64,000 nucleotides of DNA. Origin: Candidatus Intricatilinea gracilis. Lineage in GTDB: Bacteria; Pseudomonadota; Gammaproteobacteria; Burkholderiales; Burkholderiaceae_C. Shown here piece after piece: positions 54,674 to 64,000 of this stretch. The position numbers and the translations under genes are program-made. Position 1 is the first letter of the stretch, and every line of letters begins with the position of its first letter. A model generated the notes under the pieces. The model saw nothing but the letters and a program-made list of their open reading frames with translations, had not been told where the DNA came from and did not search any database. The stretch spans positions 331,001-395,000 of the forward strand of contig JADJDQ010000002.1 in NCBI GenBank assembly GCA_016702605.1. Direction: 5' to 3'.

Positions 54674-55588
54674 ATGGACCGCCTCACCGCCATGCAGACC
54701 TTCGTGCGCGTCGTCGAGACGGGCAGTTTCTCGGCCGTGGCGCGCGAGTTGCGCGCCACGCAGAGCGCCGTCAGCAAGCAGGTGGCGGCGCTCGAACAAG
54801 CACTCGGCGCGCGGCTGCTCAGCCGCACCACCCGCTCATTGGCGCTGACCGAGGAAGGCGAGCGCTACTTCGAACAGGCACGTCGGCTGGTGGCCGAGAT
54901 TGCCGAGGCCGAAAGCAGCCTGCGCCGGGGCGAACAGCAACTCACCGGCTGGTTGCGCGTGGCGGCATCGGTCGGTTTTGGCCGGCTCAAGTTGCTGCCG
55001 CTGGTGAAGAGCTTCCTGGCAGCGCACCCCGGCGTGAGGATCGACCTGCGGCTCAACGACGGCTTCATCGACCTGGTCGAGCAAGGCATCGACGTGGCAG
55101 TGCGCATCGGCGAACTCGCCGACAGCTCGCTGGTGGCCCGGCGCATCGGCACCACCCACAGGCAACTCATCGCCAGTCGCAGCTATCTGGCCTCGTTGCC
55201 GAAGGGCCTGGCGCCACCGCAGGTGCCGGACGACCTGCGGCAACACAACTGCATCGTCTATACCGAACTGGCTGCCCAGAATTCGTGGACCTTCACCGCC
55301 GGACCCGGCGCACCGGTCGACGCCGGTACGGTCCAGTCGGTGCAAGTCCAGGGCAATCTGCAGACCAACAGCAGCGAGGTGGTGCGGGCGGCCGTGCTCA
55401 GCGGCATGGGCATCGGCTTTTCACCGACCTGGCTGCTCGAAGAAGAGATGGCGCAAGGTGACCTGCAGGTGCTGTTGCCGCACTGGCCAGCGCCGTCCAT
55501 GCCCGTGCACCTCATCAGCCCGAGCCAGCGACGCCAGTCGGCCAAGGTGCGGGCGTTTGCGGATCACCTGGTGGTGGCAGGCCCGTAG
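54674..55588 (+). CDS. LysR-family transcription regulator
   Basis: 304 residues from ATG 54674. Winged helix (MDRLTAMQTFVRVVETGSFS start; SAVSKQVAALEQALGARLLSRTTRS) and an effector domain with RIDLRLNDGFIDLVEQGIDVAVRIG, typical of the group that controls divergent small oxidoreductase genes. Likely controls the AhpD-like and exporter genes. Confidence 0.87.
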   Translation: MDRLTAMQTFVRVVETGSFSAVARELRATQSAVSKQVAALEQALGARLLSRTTRSLALTEEGERYFEQARRLVAEIAEAESSLRRGEQQLTGWLRVAASVGFGRLKLLPLVKSFLAAHPGVRIDLRLNDGFIDLVEQGIDVAVRIGELADSSLVARRIGTTHRQLIASRSYLASLPKGLAPPQVPDDLRQHNCIVYTELAAQNSWTFTAGPGAPVDAGTVQSVQVQGNLQTNSSEVVRAAVLSGMGIGFSPTWLLEEEMAQGDLQVLLPHWPAPSMPVHLISPSQRRQSAKVRAFADHLVVAGP

Positions 55589-55634
55589 GGCAGGCCGCCC
55601 GTGTGCCGGCGTCGATCGAGCGGCGCATACACCG

Positions 55635-56183
55635 TCAGCGCCCCTCGGACGGCTGGCCGGTGCTCGGCGCCGCGTCACCGAGCGTTACAGCCAGCCTGAC
55701 CTCGGGCGCCCAGACGCTGGCGTGGGTGGTCACGACATCCAGCGGATAACGCCGCCCGGCCAGGTGATCGTCGATGCAGCGCATCACCAGCGGGCTGCGG
55801 TGGCGGTCGGTCGCGGCGCGGACCTCGGCCGGAGTCATCCACAGGGTGCGCACGATGCCGTGGTCGAGTTGCAGACCGTCGATGACGTCGCCCACCTGGC
55901 CGGCAAAGGCCAGGCGCAGGTAGGTGACGTCTTCGCCTTGCGCCGGGCGCTGGAAACGAGCCAGATACACGCCGAGCAGGTGGCTGGGCGTGAAGTGGCG
56001 GGCGGTTTCTTCGAGCACCTCACGCACCACAGCCTGTTGCGGCGACTCGGCCGGGTCGAGGTGGCCGGCCGGGTTGTTCAGGCGCAGCCCCTCGGCGGTG
56101 TGCTCCTCGACCAGCAGGTAACGCCCGCCGTCCTCGATGACCGCTGCGACGGTGACGTTGGGTTTCCAGCGCTCTTGGGTCAT
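55635..56183 (-). CDS. NUDIX hydrolase, NudJ-like
   Basis: 182 residues. Nudix box G-x5-E-x7-R-E-x2-E-E is complete (GHLDPAESPQQAVV then REVLEET), and the N-terminus (KPNVTVAAVIEDGGRYLLVEEHT) matches the NudJ thiamin-pyrophosphate/phosphatase type. It would hydrolyse nucleoside or thiamin diphosphates. In many Burkholderiales this gene neighbours mnmA; here it lies 6 kb away. Confidence 0.87.
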   Translation of the reverse strand: MTQERWKPNVTVAAVIEDGGRYLLVEEHTAEGLRLNNPAGHLDPAESPQQAVVREVLEETARHFTPSHLLGVYLARFQRPAQGEDVTYLRLAFAGQVGDVIDGLQLDHGIVRTLWMTPAEVRAATDRHRSPLVMRCIDDHLAGRRYPLDVVTTHASVWAPEVRLAVTLGDAAPSTGQPSEGR

Positions 56184-56294
56184 GGAGGTGATGGTATCGG
56201 CTGGTCTGCAAATTGTTCTTCGTCATGACACAACCGGGCTGACAACGCGCCGAACTTGTGTAAGCTCGCGCCGCCCCTAAAAGAGGAAGAGTTC

Positions 56295-56447
56295 ATGACC
56301 ACCGGCTCGGCCGAGCGTACGCCCCCAGGAAAACCCGGGGAAACGTCACGCTCCACGCCATGCGGCTGGTGGGTTGGCCGCTGGAGACCAGGTCGGGGGG
56401 CCGGACGCCTGCGTCTGGCGACCCTCGCCGGTGGGGCCGGTTCTTAA
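56295..56447 (+). CDS. possible 50-residue leader ORF upstream of pntA
   Basis: ATG 56295 preceded by GAGGAAGAG at ideal spacing, ending 21 bases before the pntA start. The product is Gly/Arg/Trp-rich (PCGWWVGRWRPG) with no known domain. The same stretch is full of GC-rich self-complementary segments, so it may instead be the structured 5' leader RNA of pntAB. I cannot decide between them. Confidence 0.35.
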   Translation: MTTGSAERTPPGKPGETSRSTPCGWWVGRWRPGRGAGRLRLATLAGGAGS

Positions 56448-56468
56448 GACAACTGAGGAGTTGAGTTC

Positions 56469-58061
56469 ATGGGTTTGCTGATCGGAGTTCCGAAGGAGAC
56501 AGCGACGGCTGAAAAGCGCGTCGCCACCGTTCCGGATGTGGTGGAAAAGCTCGTCAAGCTGGGCTTTTCCGTGGCCGTCGAAAGCGGCGCGGGCGACGCG
56601 GCGAACTTTGCCGACGACACCTTCCGCGCCGCTGGCGCCGAGATCGTGCCGACGGCCGCCGAACTCTGGGCCAAGTCGGACATCGTCTTCAAGGCGCGTG
56701 TGCCGAGCCCCGAAGAGGTCGGCCTGATGCGCGAAGGCGGCACGCTGATCAGCTTCATCTGGCCGGCGCAGAACCCGGAACTCATGCAGCAGCTGGCGGC
56801 CAAGAAGGCCACCGTACTGGCCATCGACTGCCTGCCGCGCCAGTTGTCGCGCGCGCAGAAGATGGACGCGCTCACCTCGATGGCCGGCATCAGCGGCTAC
56901 CGCGCCGTCATCGAGGCGGCCAACGCCTTCGGCCGCTTCTTCAACGGCCAGATCACGGCCGCAGGCAAGATCCAGCCGGCCAAGGTGTTCATCGCCGGTG
57001 CTGGTGTGGCCGGTCTGGCCGCCATCGGCACGGCCGCCAACCTGGGCGCCATCGTGCGCGCCAACGACACCCGCGCCGAGGTGGCCGACCAGGTCGTGTC
57101 GCTGGGCGGCGAGTTCGTCAAGGTCGACTACGAGGAAGAAGGCTCGGGCGGCGGTGGCTACGCCAAGGTCATGAGTGAAGGTTTCCTGGCCGCGCAGCGC
57201 GAGATGTACGCCAAGCAGGCGCGCGAGTCCGACATCATCATCACGACCGCACTCATCCCCGGCAAACCCGCGCCCCGGCTCATCACCGCCGAGATGGTGC
57301 AGAGCATGAAGCCGGGCAGTGTCATCGTCGACATGGCCGGTGAACAAGGCGGCAACTGCGAACTCACCGTGCCGGGTGAGGCGGTGGTGCGCCACGGCGT
57401 GACCATCATCGGCTACACCGATCTGGTGAGCCGGCTGGCCAAGCAGGCCTCGACGCTGTATTCGACCAACCTGCTGCGTGTCACCGAAGAGTTGTGCAAG
57501 ACCAAGGACGGCCTCATCAACGTCAACTTCGAGGACGACGCCATCCGCGGCCTGACCGTGGTGAAGGACGGCGCCGTCACCTGGCCGGCGCCGCCCATCA
57601 AGATGGCAGCCGCACCGGCGGCCAAACCCGCTGCGGCAGCCGCACCGGCAGCCAAGAGCCATGGCCACGGTGGCGGCGGTGAGCCGATGTCGGCCAAGTC
57701 GCTGGCCACCGTGTTCGGCGCGGGTGCGCTGGCCTTCATGCTGGTGGGCCTGTTTGCGCCGGCCAGCTTCCTGTCGCACTTCACCGTCTTCGTGCTGGCC
57801 TGCTTCATCGGCTACATGGTGGTCTGGAACGTGACGCCCTCGCTGCACACGCCGCTCATGAGCGTGACCAACGCCATCTCGTCCATCATCGCCATCGGCG
57901 CCCTGGTGCAGGTGGCACCGCCGCTGGACGCGGCAGGCGCCGCCGACCGGCCCAACGCGCTGATCCTGGGCCTGGCGGTGTTTGCGCTGGCGCTCACGGC
58001 CGTCAACATGTTCGGCGGCTTCGCGGTCACGCGTCGCATGCTGGCGATGTTCCGCAAGTAA
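56469..58061 (+). CDS. pntA: NAD(P) transhydrogenase subunit alpha
   Basis: 530 residues. Hydride transfer between NADH and NADP+ coupled to proton import. The NAD-binding domain I (GVPKETATAEKRVATVP, then VFIAGAGVAGLAAIGTAANLGA) is intact, followed by an Ala/Pro/His linker (about 378-400) and four C-terminal membrane segments. The first start with GAGGAG upstream is ATG 56469. It is followed 26 bp later by pntB, which in this sequence is frameshifted. Confidence 0.92.
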   Translation: MGLLIGVPKETATAEKRVATVPDVVEKLVKLGFSVAVESGAGDAANFADDTFRAAGAEIVPTAAELWAKSDIVFKARVPSPEEVGLMREGGTLISFIWPAQNPELMQQLAAKKATVLAIDCLPRQLSRAQKMDALTSMAGISGYRAVIEAANAFGRFFNGQITAAGKIQPAKVFIAGAGVAGLAAIGTAANLGAIVRANDTRAEVADQVVSLGGEFVKVDYEEEGSGGGGYAKVMSEGFLAAQREMYAKQARESDIIITTALIPGKPAPRLITAEMVQSMKPGSVIVDMAGEQGGNCELTVPGEAVVRHGVTIIGYTDLVSRLAKQASTLYSTNLLRVTEELCKTKDGLINVNFEDDAIRGLTVVKDGAVTWPAPPIKMAAAPAAKPAAAAAPAAKSHGHGGGGEPMSAKSLATVFGAGALAFMLVGLFAPASFLSHFTVFVLACFIGYMVVWNVTPSLHTPLMSVTNAISSIIAIGALVQVAPPLDAAGAADRPNALILGLAVFALALTAVNMFGGFAVTRRMLAMFRK

Positions 58062-58087
58062 GAACAAGAACAACAAGGACACAGCAA

Positions 58088-59504
58088 ATGACTGCAAGCC
58101 TGGCCACGGTGTCGTATATCGGCGCCACCATTCTTTTCATCCTCAGTCTGGGTGGCCTGGCCAACCCGGAAACAGCCCGTCGCGGCAACCTGTTCGGCAT
58201 GATCGGCATGGCCATTGCCGTGCTGGCCACCATCCTCGGCCCGCGTGTCACGCCGGGCGGCTACGTCTGGATCATCGGCGCCCTGGCCGTGGGCGGCAGC
58301 GTCGGTCTGTTCGCTGCCAAGAAGGTGCAGATGACGCAGATGCCCGAGCTCGTCGCGCTGATGCACAGCCTGGTCGGCCTGGCCGCCTGCCTGGTGGGTT
58401 TTGCCAGCTACGTCGACACCTCGACCGTGTTCCCGACCGAAGCCGAGAAGGCCATCCATGAGATGGAGATCTACATCGGCATCCTCATCGGTGCCGTCAC
58501 CTTCTCGGGCTCGATCATTGCCTTCGGCAAACTCTCGGGCAAGATCGGCGGCAAGCCGTTGCTGCTGCCCGGCCGCCACATGCTCAACCTGGTCGGCCTG
58601 CTGGTGGTGATCTGGTTCGGGTGGCTCGTTCCTGCATGCGCACGACATCCAGGCCGGCATGACGCCGTTGCTGGTGATGACCGTCATCTCGCTGCTGTTC
58701 GGCATCCACATGGTCATGGCCATCGGCGGTGCCGACATGCCGGTGGTGGTGTCGATGCTCAACAGCTACTCGGGCTGGGCCGCTGCGGCCACGGGCTTCA
58801 TGCTCAGCAACGACCTGCTGATCGTGGTGGGTGCGCTGGTGGGCTCGTCGGGCGCCATCCTCAGCTACATCATGTGCCGGGCCATGAACCGCAACTTCAT
58901 CAGCGTGATCGCGGGTGGTTTCGGTGGAGGTGCACCGGCGCCCGCAGGTGCTGGTGGCGCGGCTCAACCGGCTGGCGAGGTGTCACCCATCCTCGCGGCC
59001 GAGACCGCCGAACTGCTGCGTGAATCGAAGAACGTCATCATCGTGCCGGGCTACGGCATGGCGGTGGCGCAGGCCCAGCACACGGTCTACGAGATCACCA
59101 AGCTGCTGCGCGAGAAGGGCGTGAACGTGCGCTTCGGCATCCACCCGGTGGCCGGCCGCATGCCGGGCCACATGAACGTGCTGCTGGCCGAAGCCAAGGT
59201 GCCCTACGACATCGTGATGGAGATGGACGAGATCAACGACGACTTCCCCAAGACCGACGTCACGATGGTCATCGGCGCCAACGACATCGTGAACCCGGCC
59301 GCGCAGGACGACCCCACCAGCCCGATCGCCGGCATGCCGGTGCTCGAGGTCTGGAAGGCCAAGACCAGCATCGTGATGAAACGAAGCATGGCCAGCGGCT
59401 ACGCCGGTGTCGACAACCCACTCTTCTACAAGGACAACAACCGCATGTTGTTCGGCGACGCCAAGAAGATGCTGGACGAGGTGCTGGCTGCGCTCAGGGC
59501 TTGA
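58088..59504 (+). pseudogene. pntB: NAD(P) transhydrogenase subunit beta, interrupted by a +1 frameshift
   Basis: The first frame (from 58088) gives the membrane half, MTASLATVSYIGATILFIL up to VVIWFG; the next frame then continues GSFLHAHDIQAGMTPLLVMT and the NADP-binding domain III (IIVPGYGMAVAQAQH, GIHPVAGRMPGHMN) to the stop at 59504. One extra G in the GGG run at 58619-58621 explains the break; TTCGGTGGC would read FGG. PntB (about 471 residues when joined) completes the transhydrogenase with PntA. A sequencing error is the simplest explanation. Confidence 0.87.
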
Positions 59505-59532
59505 TGTGAGCTGAGCCGCAAGGCCATCGATC

Positions 59533-59562
59533 AAGGGTCGGCACTGCCGGCCCTTTTCTTTT
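59533..59562 (+). terminator. Rho-independent terminator of pntAB
   Basis: An 11-bp stem (AAGGGTCGGCA pairing with TGCCGGCCCTT, one G-T pair) with a single-base loop, followed by TTTTCTTTT, 29 bases after the pntB stop. Confidence 0.85.
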
Positions 59563-59680
59563 GGCGTCGGCCAAGCGCTGGTCGAATCGGACCGCATCAC
59601 ACACATGTCGTTTTGTTTCGCCGTGCATCGGATTGCCTCCCGGCAATGCAAGGGTGTGACAAGGCGGCGAGACTGTGGTC

Positions 59681-61228
59681 ATGGTTTCTCCCTACTCGAA
59701 GTTGGCCCTGGCTTGGCCGGTGGCCTTGTCGCTGGCAGTGACCGGCGGACTCGGCGGCTGTGCGGCCCTTGCACCGCAGGCCAGCCAGCAGCAGGCCGAC
59801 GGCGCCGCCATCACGGTGAGCAGCGAGTTGCCGGCGAGCTGGTCGACACCTTCGGCGGACACGGCCTCGAAGATCACCCTGTCGGGCTCGGCCGATATCG
59901 CAGCTCCGGCCTCAGGCGCAACGCCCCAGGCGGCCTGGTGGCAGCACTTCCATGACCCGCAACTCACCCACCTGATCGAGCAGGCGCAGGCCGCCAACAC
60001 CAGCGTGGCGACGGCACGTGCCGCCTTGCTGCAAGCCCGTGCGCTGCGCGACGTGGCACAGGCAGGACTCGGGCCAACGGTGGGACTGTCGGCCTCGGCG
60101 CAGCGCAGCAGATCGGGCAGTGGTGCCACGGCAGTGAGCAGCAGCAACTACAAGGCCGGTGCCGATGCGAGCTGGGAGCTCGACTTGTTCGGCGCCAATC
60201 GCAGCGCGCTCTATGCCAGCAGTGCCAGCCTGCGTGCCAGTGCGGCGAATCTGGGCGACGTCCAGGTCTCGATCGCTGCCGAACTGGCGCTCGATTACCT
60301 GACCCTGCGCAGCGCCCAGGCGCGCCTCGTCATCGCCGACGCCAACCTGGCCGCGCAACTCGACACCTGGCAGATCGCCAAGTGGCGCTTGCAGGCGGGG
60401 CTGGGCAGCTCGCTCGAAGCCGAACAGGCGCGCGCCGCCGCCGAACAGACGCAGGCGCAGCGCCCCACCCTGCTGATAAGCATCGCGCAAAGCCGCCACG
60501 CCATCGCCGTGTTGACCGGCCGACCACCTGCGGCGCTGGACGCCGAGCTGGCCGCCACCGCGCCGCTGCCGCAGGTCGATGAAGCCATCGCACTGAGCTT
60601 GCCGGCCGACACACTGCGCCAGCGCGCCGATGTGCGTGGGGCCGAAGAGAAGGTCAGTGCGGCCGTCGCGGAACTGGCGCAGATCGACGCAACGCGCAAG
60701 CCCAGCTTCAACCTGGGTGGATCGATCGGGCTGAGCGCCCTCACGCTGGGATCACTCACCAGTGGCAGCTCGCTCGTGGCCTCGATCCTGGGCAGTGTCT
60801 CGATGCCGCTGTTCGACGGTGGTGCCGCCTCGGCGCGGGTGGCAGCGCAACGCGCGGCCGTGACACAGGCGCAACTGGCGCATCGCGCGGCGGTGCTCGC
60901 GGCCTTGCGTGAGGTGGAGGACGCCCTGGCCGCCCTGGCCCACAACACCGAACGCCAGGCCCATCTGCAGCAGGCCGCCGAAGCTGCCGCCAATGCCGCA
61001 CTGCTGGCGCGCCAGCGTTACCAGAGCGGGCTGATCGACTTCCAGACCGTGCTCGACACCCAGCGCAGCCAGCTCGGCGCCGAAGACAGCCTGGCCAGTG
61101 CCCGCGCCGATCAGGGCGCAGCCATGGTGCGCCTGTACAAGGCGCTCGGTGGTGGCTGGGTGCCAGCTGCCGAGCTGGCCGAACTGGCCGGTCGACCCGT
61201 CGACCTGGCGCAACAGACCACACCATGA
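59681..61228 (+). CDS. outer-membrane efflux channel, TolC/NodT family lipoprotein
   Basis: 515 residues from ATG 59681. Lipobox LGGC (Cys27) predicts lipidation. Two TolC-type helical-hairpin repeats: QLTHLIEQAQAANTSVATARAAL and RARQRYQSGLIDFQTVLDTQRSQL. It is the outer-membrane duct for the adaptor and MacB-like proteins encoded next. The stop overlaps the adaptor start (ATGA). Confidence 0.9.
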   Translation: MVSPYSKLALAWPVALSLAVTGGLGGCAALAPQASQQQADGAAITVSSELPASWSTPSADTASKITLSGSADIAAPASGATPQAAWWQHFHDPQLTHLIEQAQAANTSVATARAALLQARALRDVAQAGLGPTVGLSASAQRSRSGSGATAVSSSNYKAGADASWELDLFGANRSALYASSASLRASAANLGDVQVSIAAELALDYLTLRSAQARLVIADANLAAQLDTWQIAKWRLQAGLGSSLEAEQARAAAEQTQAQRPTLLISIAQSRHAIAVLTGRPPAALDAELAATAPLPQVDEAIALSLPADTLRQRADVRGAEEKVSAAVAELAQIDATRKPSFNLGGSIGLSALTLGSLTSGSSLVASILGSVSMPLFDGGAASARVAAQRAAVTQAQLAHRAAVLAALREVEDALAALAHNTERQAHLQQAAEAAANAALLARQRYQSGLIDFQTVLDTQRSQLGAEDSLASARADQGAAMVRLYKALGGGWVPAAELAELAGRPVDLAQQTTP

Positions 61229-62705
61229 ACGACGCACCTCGTCCCACAGCACCGTCGAACCCGGCCGACAGCACCCAGGCGGGCGCGGGCGCGCCGGCAA
61301 CGGCCAATCCAACACGGCAGACCTCGCCGCACGGTGCGGGCGCATCACCGACAGCGACTCGGACAGCGGCGCCAACCCGGACTACGCCGGCAACGGCCAC
61401 CCTCGACGCGTCCGCCGACCTGGCCACGCTGCTCGGTGAGCCGCTCGAACGCCCCTGGTATCGCCGGTCGGCCTTGTGGACCGGGCTGATCCTGGTGTTG
61501 CTGCTTGGCGCTGGCGCCTGGTGGTGGCAAGCGCGCACCGCTGCCCAGGCCGCACCGAGCTACAGCACTCAGCCGGTGACACGCGGCAAACTCACGCTCG
61601 GCGTGGTGGCCAACGGCACACTGCAGCCGACACGGTCGATCAACCTGGGCAGCGAGTTGTCGGGCACGGTGCTGAAGGTCAACGTCGACGTGAACGACCC
61701 CGTGCGCAGAGGCCAGGTGCTGGTGGAGCTGGACACCGCCAAGCTGCGCGACCAGATCCTGCGGTCGCGCGCCGCACTGGCCAGCGCCCAGGCCAGGGTG
61801 GCGCAGGCAGTCGCCACACAAAGGGAAGCCCAGGCCGGCCTGGCGCGGCTGCAGGAGGTGGAACGCCTGTCGGGCGGCAAGGTGCCGTCCAGGGCGGAGC
61901 TGGACAGCGCGCGCGCTGCGCTCGACCGGGCCGTGGCCGACGAAGCCAGCGCCCGTGCCAACGTGGCCGACGCGCAGGCCGCTCTGTCGACCGACGAGAT
62001 CAACCTGAGCAAGGCCGCCATCCGTGCGCCCAGCAACGGCGTGGTGCTGACGCGTACCGTCGACCCCGGCAACGCGGTGGCGGCGTCGCTGCAGGCCGTC
62101 ACGTTGTTCACCATCGCCGAAGACCTCAGGCAACTGCGCCTGCAGGTGTATGTGGACGAGGCCGACGTGGGCTCGGTGGCGGTGGGCCAGCCTGCGACCT
62201 TCACGGTCAGTGCCTACCCGAGCCGGCAGTTCCCGGCCCGCATCACCCGCGTGGCCTATGGCTCGACCATCACCGACAACGTCGTCACCTACACCACCTG
62301 GCTCGATGTGGACAACAGCGACCTCAGCTTGCGCCCGGGCATGACGGCCACCGCCACCATCACCGCCACACAGAAGACCGACGTGCTGCTGGTGCCCAAC
62401 AGCGCCCTGCGGTTCACACCTAGCCTGGCCGCGGCCGACGGCGCCAGCGCCGGTGGCAAGCCGGGCGCCAAGGGCGGCATCGTCTCCAGCCTGATGCCGC
62501 GTATGCCACGCAGCAACACCAAGGGCAGCGGCGCTGGCGCCATCGACAAGGGTCAGGCGCGCCAGGTCTGGGTGCTGCGTGACGGCCAGGCTGCGGCCGT
62601 GAACGTGGTGACCGGTATCAGCGACGGGCGGTTGACCGAAATCGTCAGCGGTGATCTGCAGGCCGGCATGGCCGTGATCGTCGACCAGAAGATGGTGGCG
62701 GCGAA

Positions 62706-62709
<4 letters not shown>
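61225..62709 (+). CDS. MacA-like periplasmic adaptor protein
   Basis: 494 residues. N-terminal cytoplasmic Ala/Thr/Pro-rich lead (about 1-70), a membrane anchor (ALWTGLILVLLLGAGAWWWQ), lipoyl domain (GSELSGTVLKVNVDVND), coiled-coil hairpin about 160-260, and barrel domains. It links the TolC-like channel to the MacB-like ABC pair. The stop overlaps the ABC ATPase start (ATGA). Function: tripartite export of an unknown drug, peptide or siderophore. Confidence 0.9.
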
Positions 62710-63614
<905 letters not shown>

Positions 63615-63619
63615 CCATC

Positions 63620-64000
63620 ATGTGGCTCAACACCCTGCTGCTCGCCCTGCGCTCGATCCGGCGCAACCTGCTGCGCTCCTTCCTGACCATCCTGGGCATC
63701 GTCATCGGTGTGAGTGCCGTCATCACCATGGTGACGTTGGGCCGCGGCGCCACGCTGGCGGTGCAGAACCAGATCTCGAGCCTGGGCAGCAACCTGCTGA
63801 TGGTGCGCACCGGCCAGCGGCTGGGGCCGGGCAGCTTCGGCGGTGGTGGTGCGGGTGTGCCCAGCTTCAAGGAAGGTGACGCCGACGCCATCGCCGCACA
63901 GATCGGTGGTGTGGCTGCCGTCGCGCCCGAAGGCAGGACCGGCGCCACCGTGGTGGCCAAGGCCCGCAACTGGACGACCAACATTACCGGCAGCAACAAC
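63620..64000 (+). CDS. MacB-like ABC permease, 5' part only
   Basis: 127 residues to the window edge. MWLNTLLLALRSIRRNLLRS and the membrane helix FLTILGIVIGVSAVITMVTLG are the MacB/FtsX start, followed by the beginning of the periplasmic domain. It continues beyond 64000. It belongs with the ATPase, adaptor and channel just upstream. Confidence 0.88.
   Translation, partial: MWLNTLLLALRSIRRNLLRSFLTILGIVIGVSAVITMVTLGRGATLAVQNQISSLGSNLLMVRTGQRLGPGSFGGGGAGVPSFKEGDADAIAAQIGGVAAVAPEGRTGATVVAKARNWTTNITGSNN

Noticed and set aside
56346..58097. 583-codon antisense frame opposite pntA
   Set aside because: Shadow of PntA; His/Gly/Asp-rich composition without motifs.

Overview
The window is high-GC and almost fully coding. 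It looks like a chromosomal segment of a Burkholderiales betaproteobacterium. The reasons are two Bug/TctC-type solute receptors, a porin of the betaproteobacterial type, an H-NS-like protein, a PEP-CTERM-type sugar transferase, an MXKDX-repeat protein and many LysR regulators. I see no insertion sequence, prophage, CRISPR array or rRNA. The only RNA gene I can defend is an initiator tRNA-fMet.

Layout. 1-18.5 kb: signalling and redox genes, namely a TPR protein with a degenerate receiver domain, an SOS-type radical SAM protein behind a LexA box, a methyltransferase, two large sensor kinases, a cytochrome c lipoprotein, a class II ribonucleotide reductase behind an FNR-like palindrome, an orphan exopolysaccharide sugar transferase, a LuxR-type response regulator coupled to a Crp/Fnr regulator, and an S1/P1 nuclease. 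18.6-32.5 kb: a catabolic island for C6/C5 polycarboxylates. It holds a Bug receptor, a PrpF-family isomerase, a LysR regulator, a fumarase-superfamily lyase, a CitE-like lyase, a class III CoA-transferase, an HTD2-type hydratase, a porin, tcuR-tcuA-tcuB and a second Bug receptor. 32.5-44 kb: uncharacterised proteins, tRNA-fMet, a LysR/epimerase pair, an H-NS-like protein, an EEP hydrolase and a four-gene MacAB-like ABC export operon. 44.3-51.7 kb: two similar sigma/anti-sigma pairs flank a periplasmic redox cluster (DUF1223 protein, cytochrome b, Tat-exported molybdoenzyme, methionine-rich MXKDX protein), then mnmA and a secreted protein. 52-64 kb: AraC and LysR regulators, a DMT exporter, an AhpD-like protein, a NUDIX hydrolase, pntAB, and a second TolC/MacA/MacB-type export operon that runs off the window.

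Main biological reading (inference). The island encodes what looks like a route tricarballylate -> cis-aconitate (TcuAB) -> trans-aconitate (PrpF/Adi1-like) -> itaconate (Tad1-like lyase) -> itaconyl-CoA -> citramalyl-CoA -> pyruvate + acetyl-CoA. It would combine the fungal trans-aconitate route with the bacterial itaconate-degradation trio. A shared DNA motif in the two divergent promoter regions (20.7 kb and 26.4 kb) suggests co-regulation. A second reading is a methionine-based oxidant-scavenging locus at 44-48 kb, similar in logic to the sigma factor/YedY1Z1/MrpX system of Azospira.

Caution. Four genes carry single-base lesions (the 23-kb lyase, pntB, the ABC ATPase at 63 kb and probably the secreted protein at 50 kb). 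Either the sequence contains errors or these genes are decaying.
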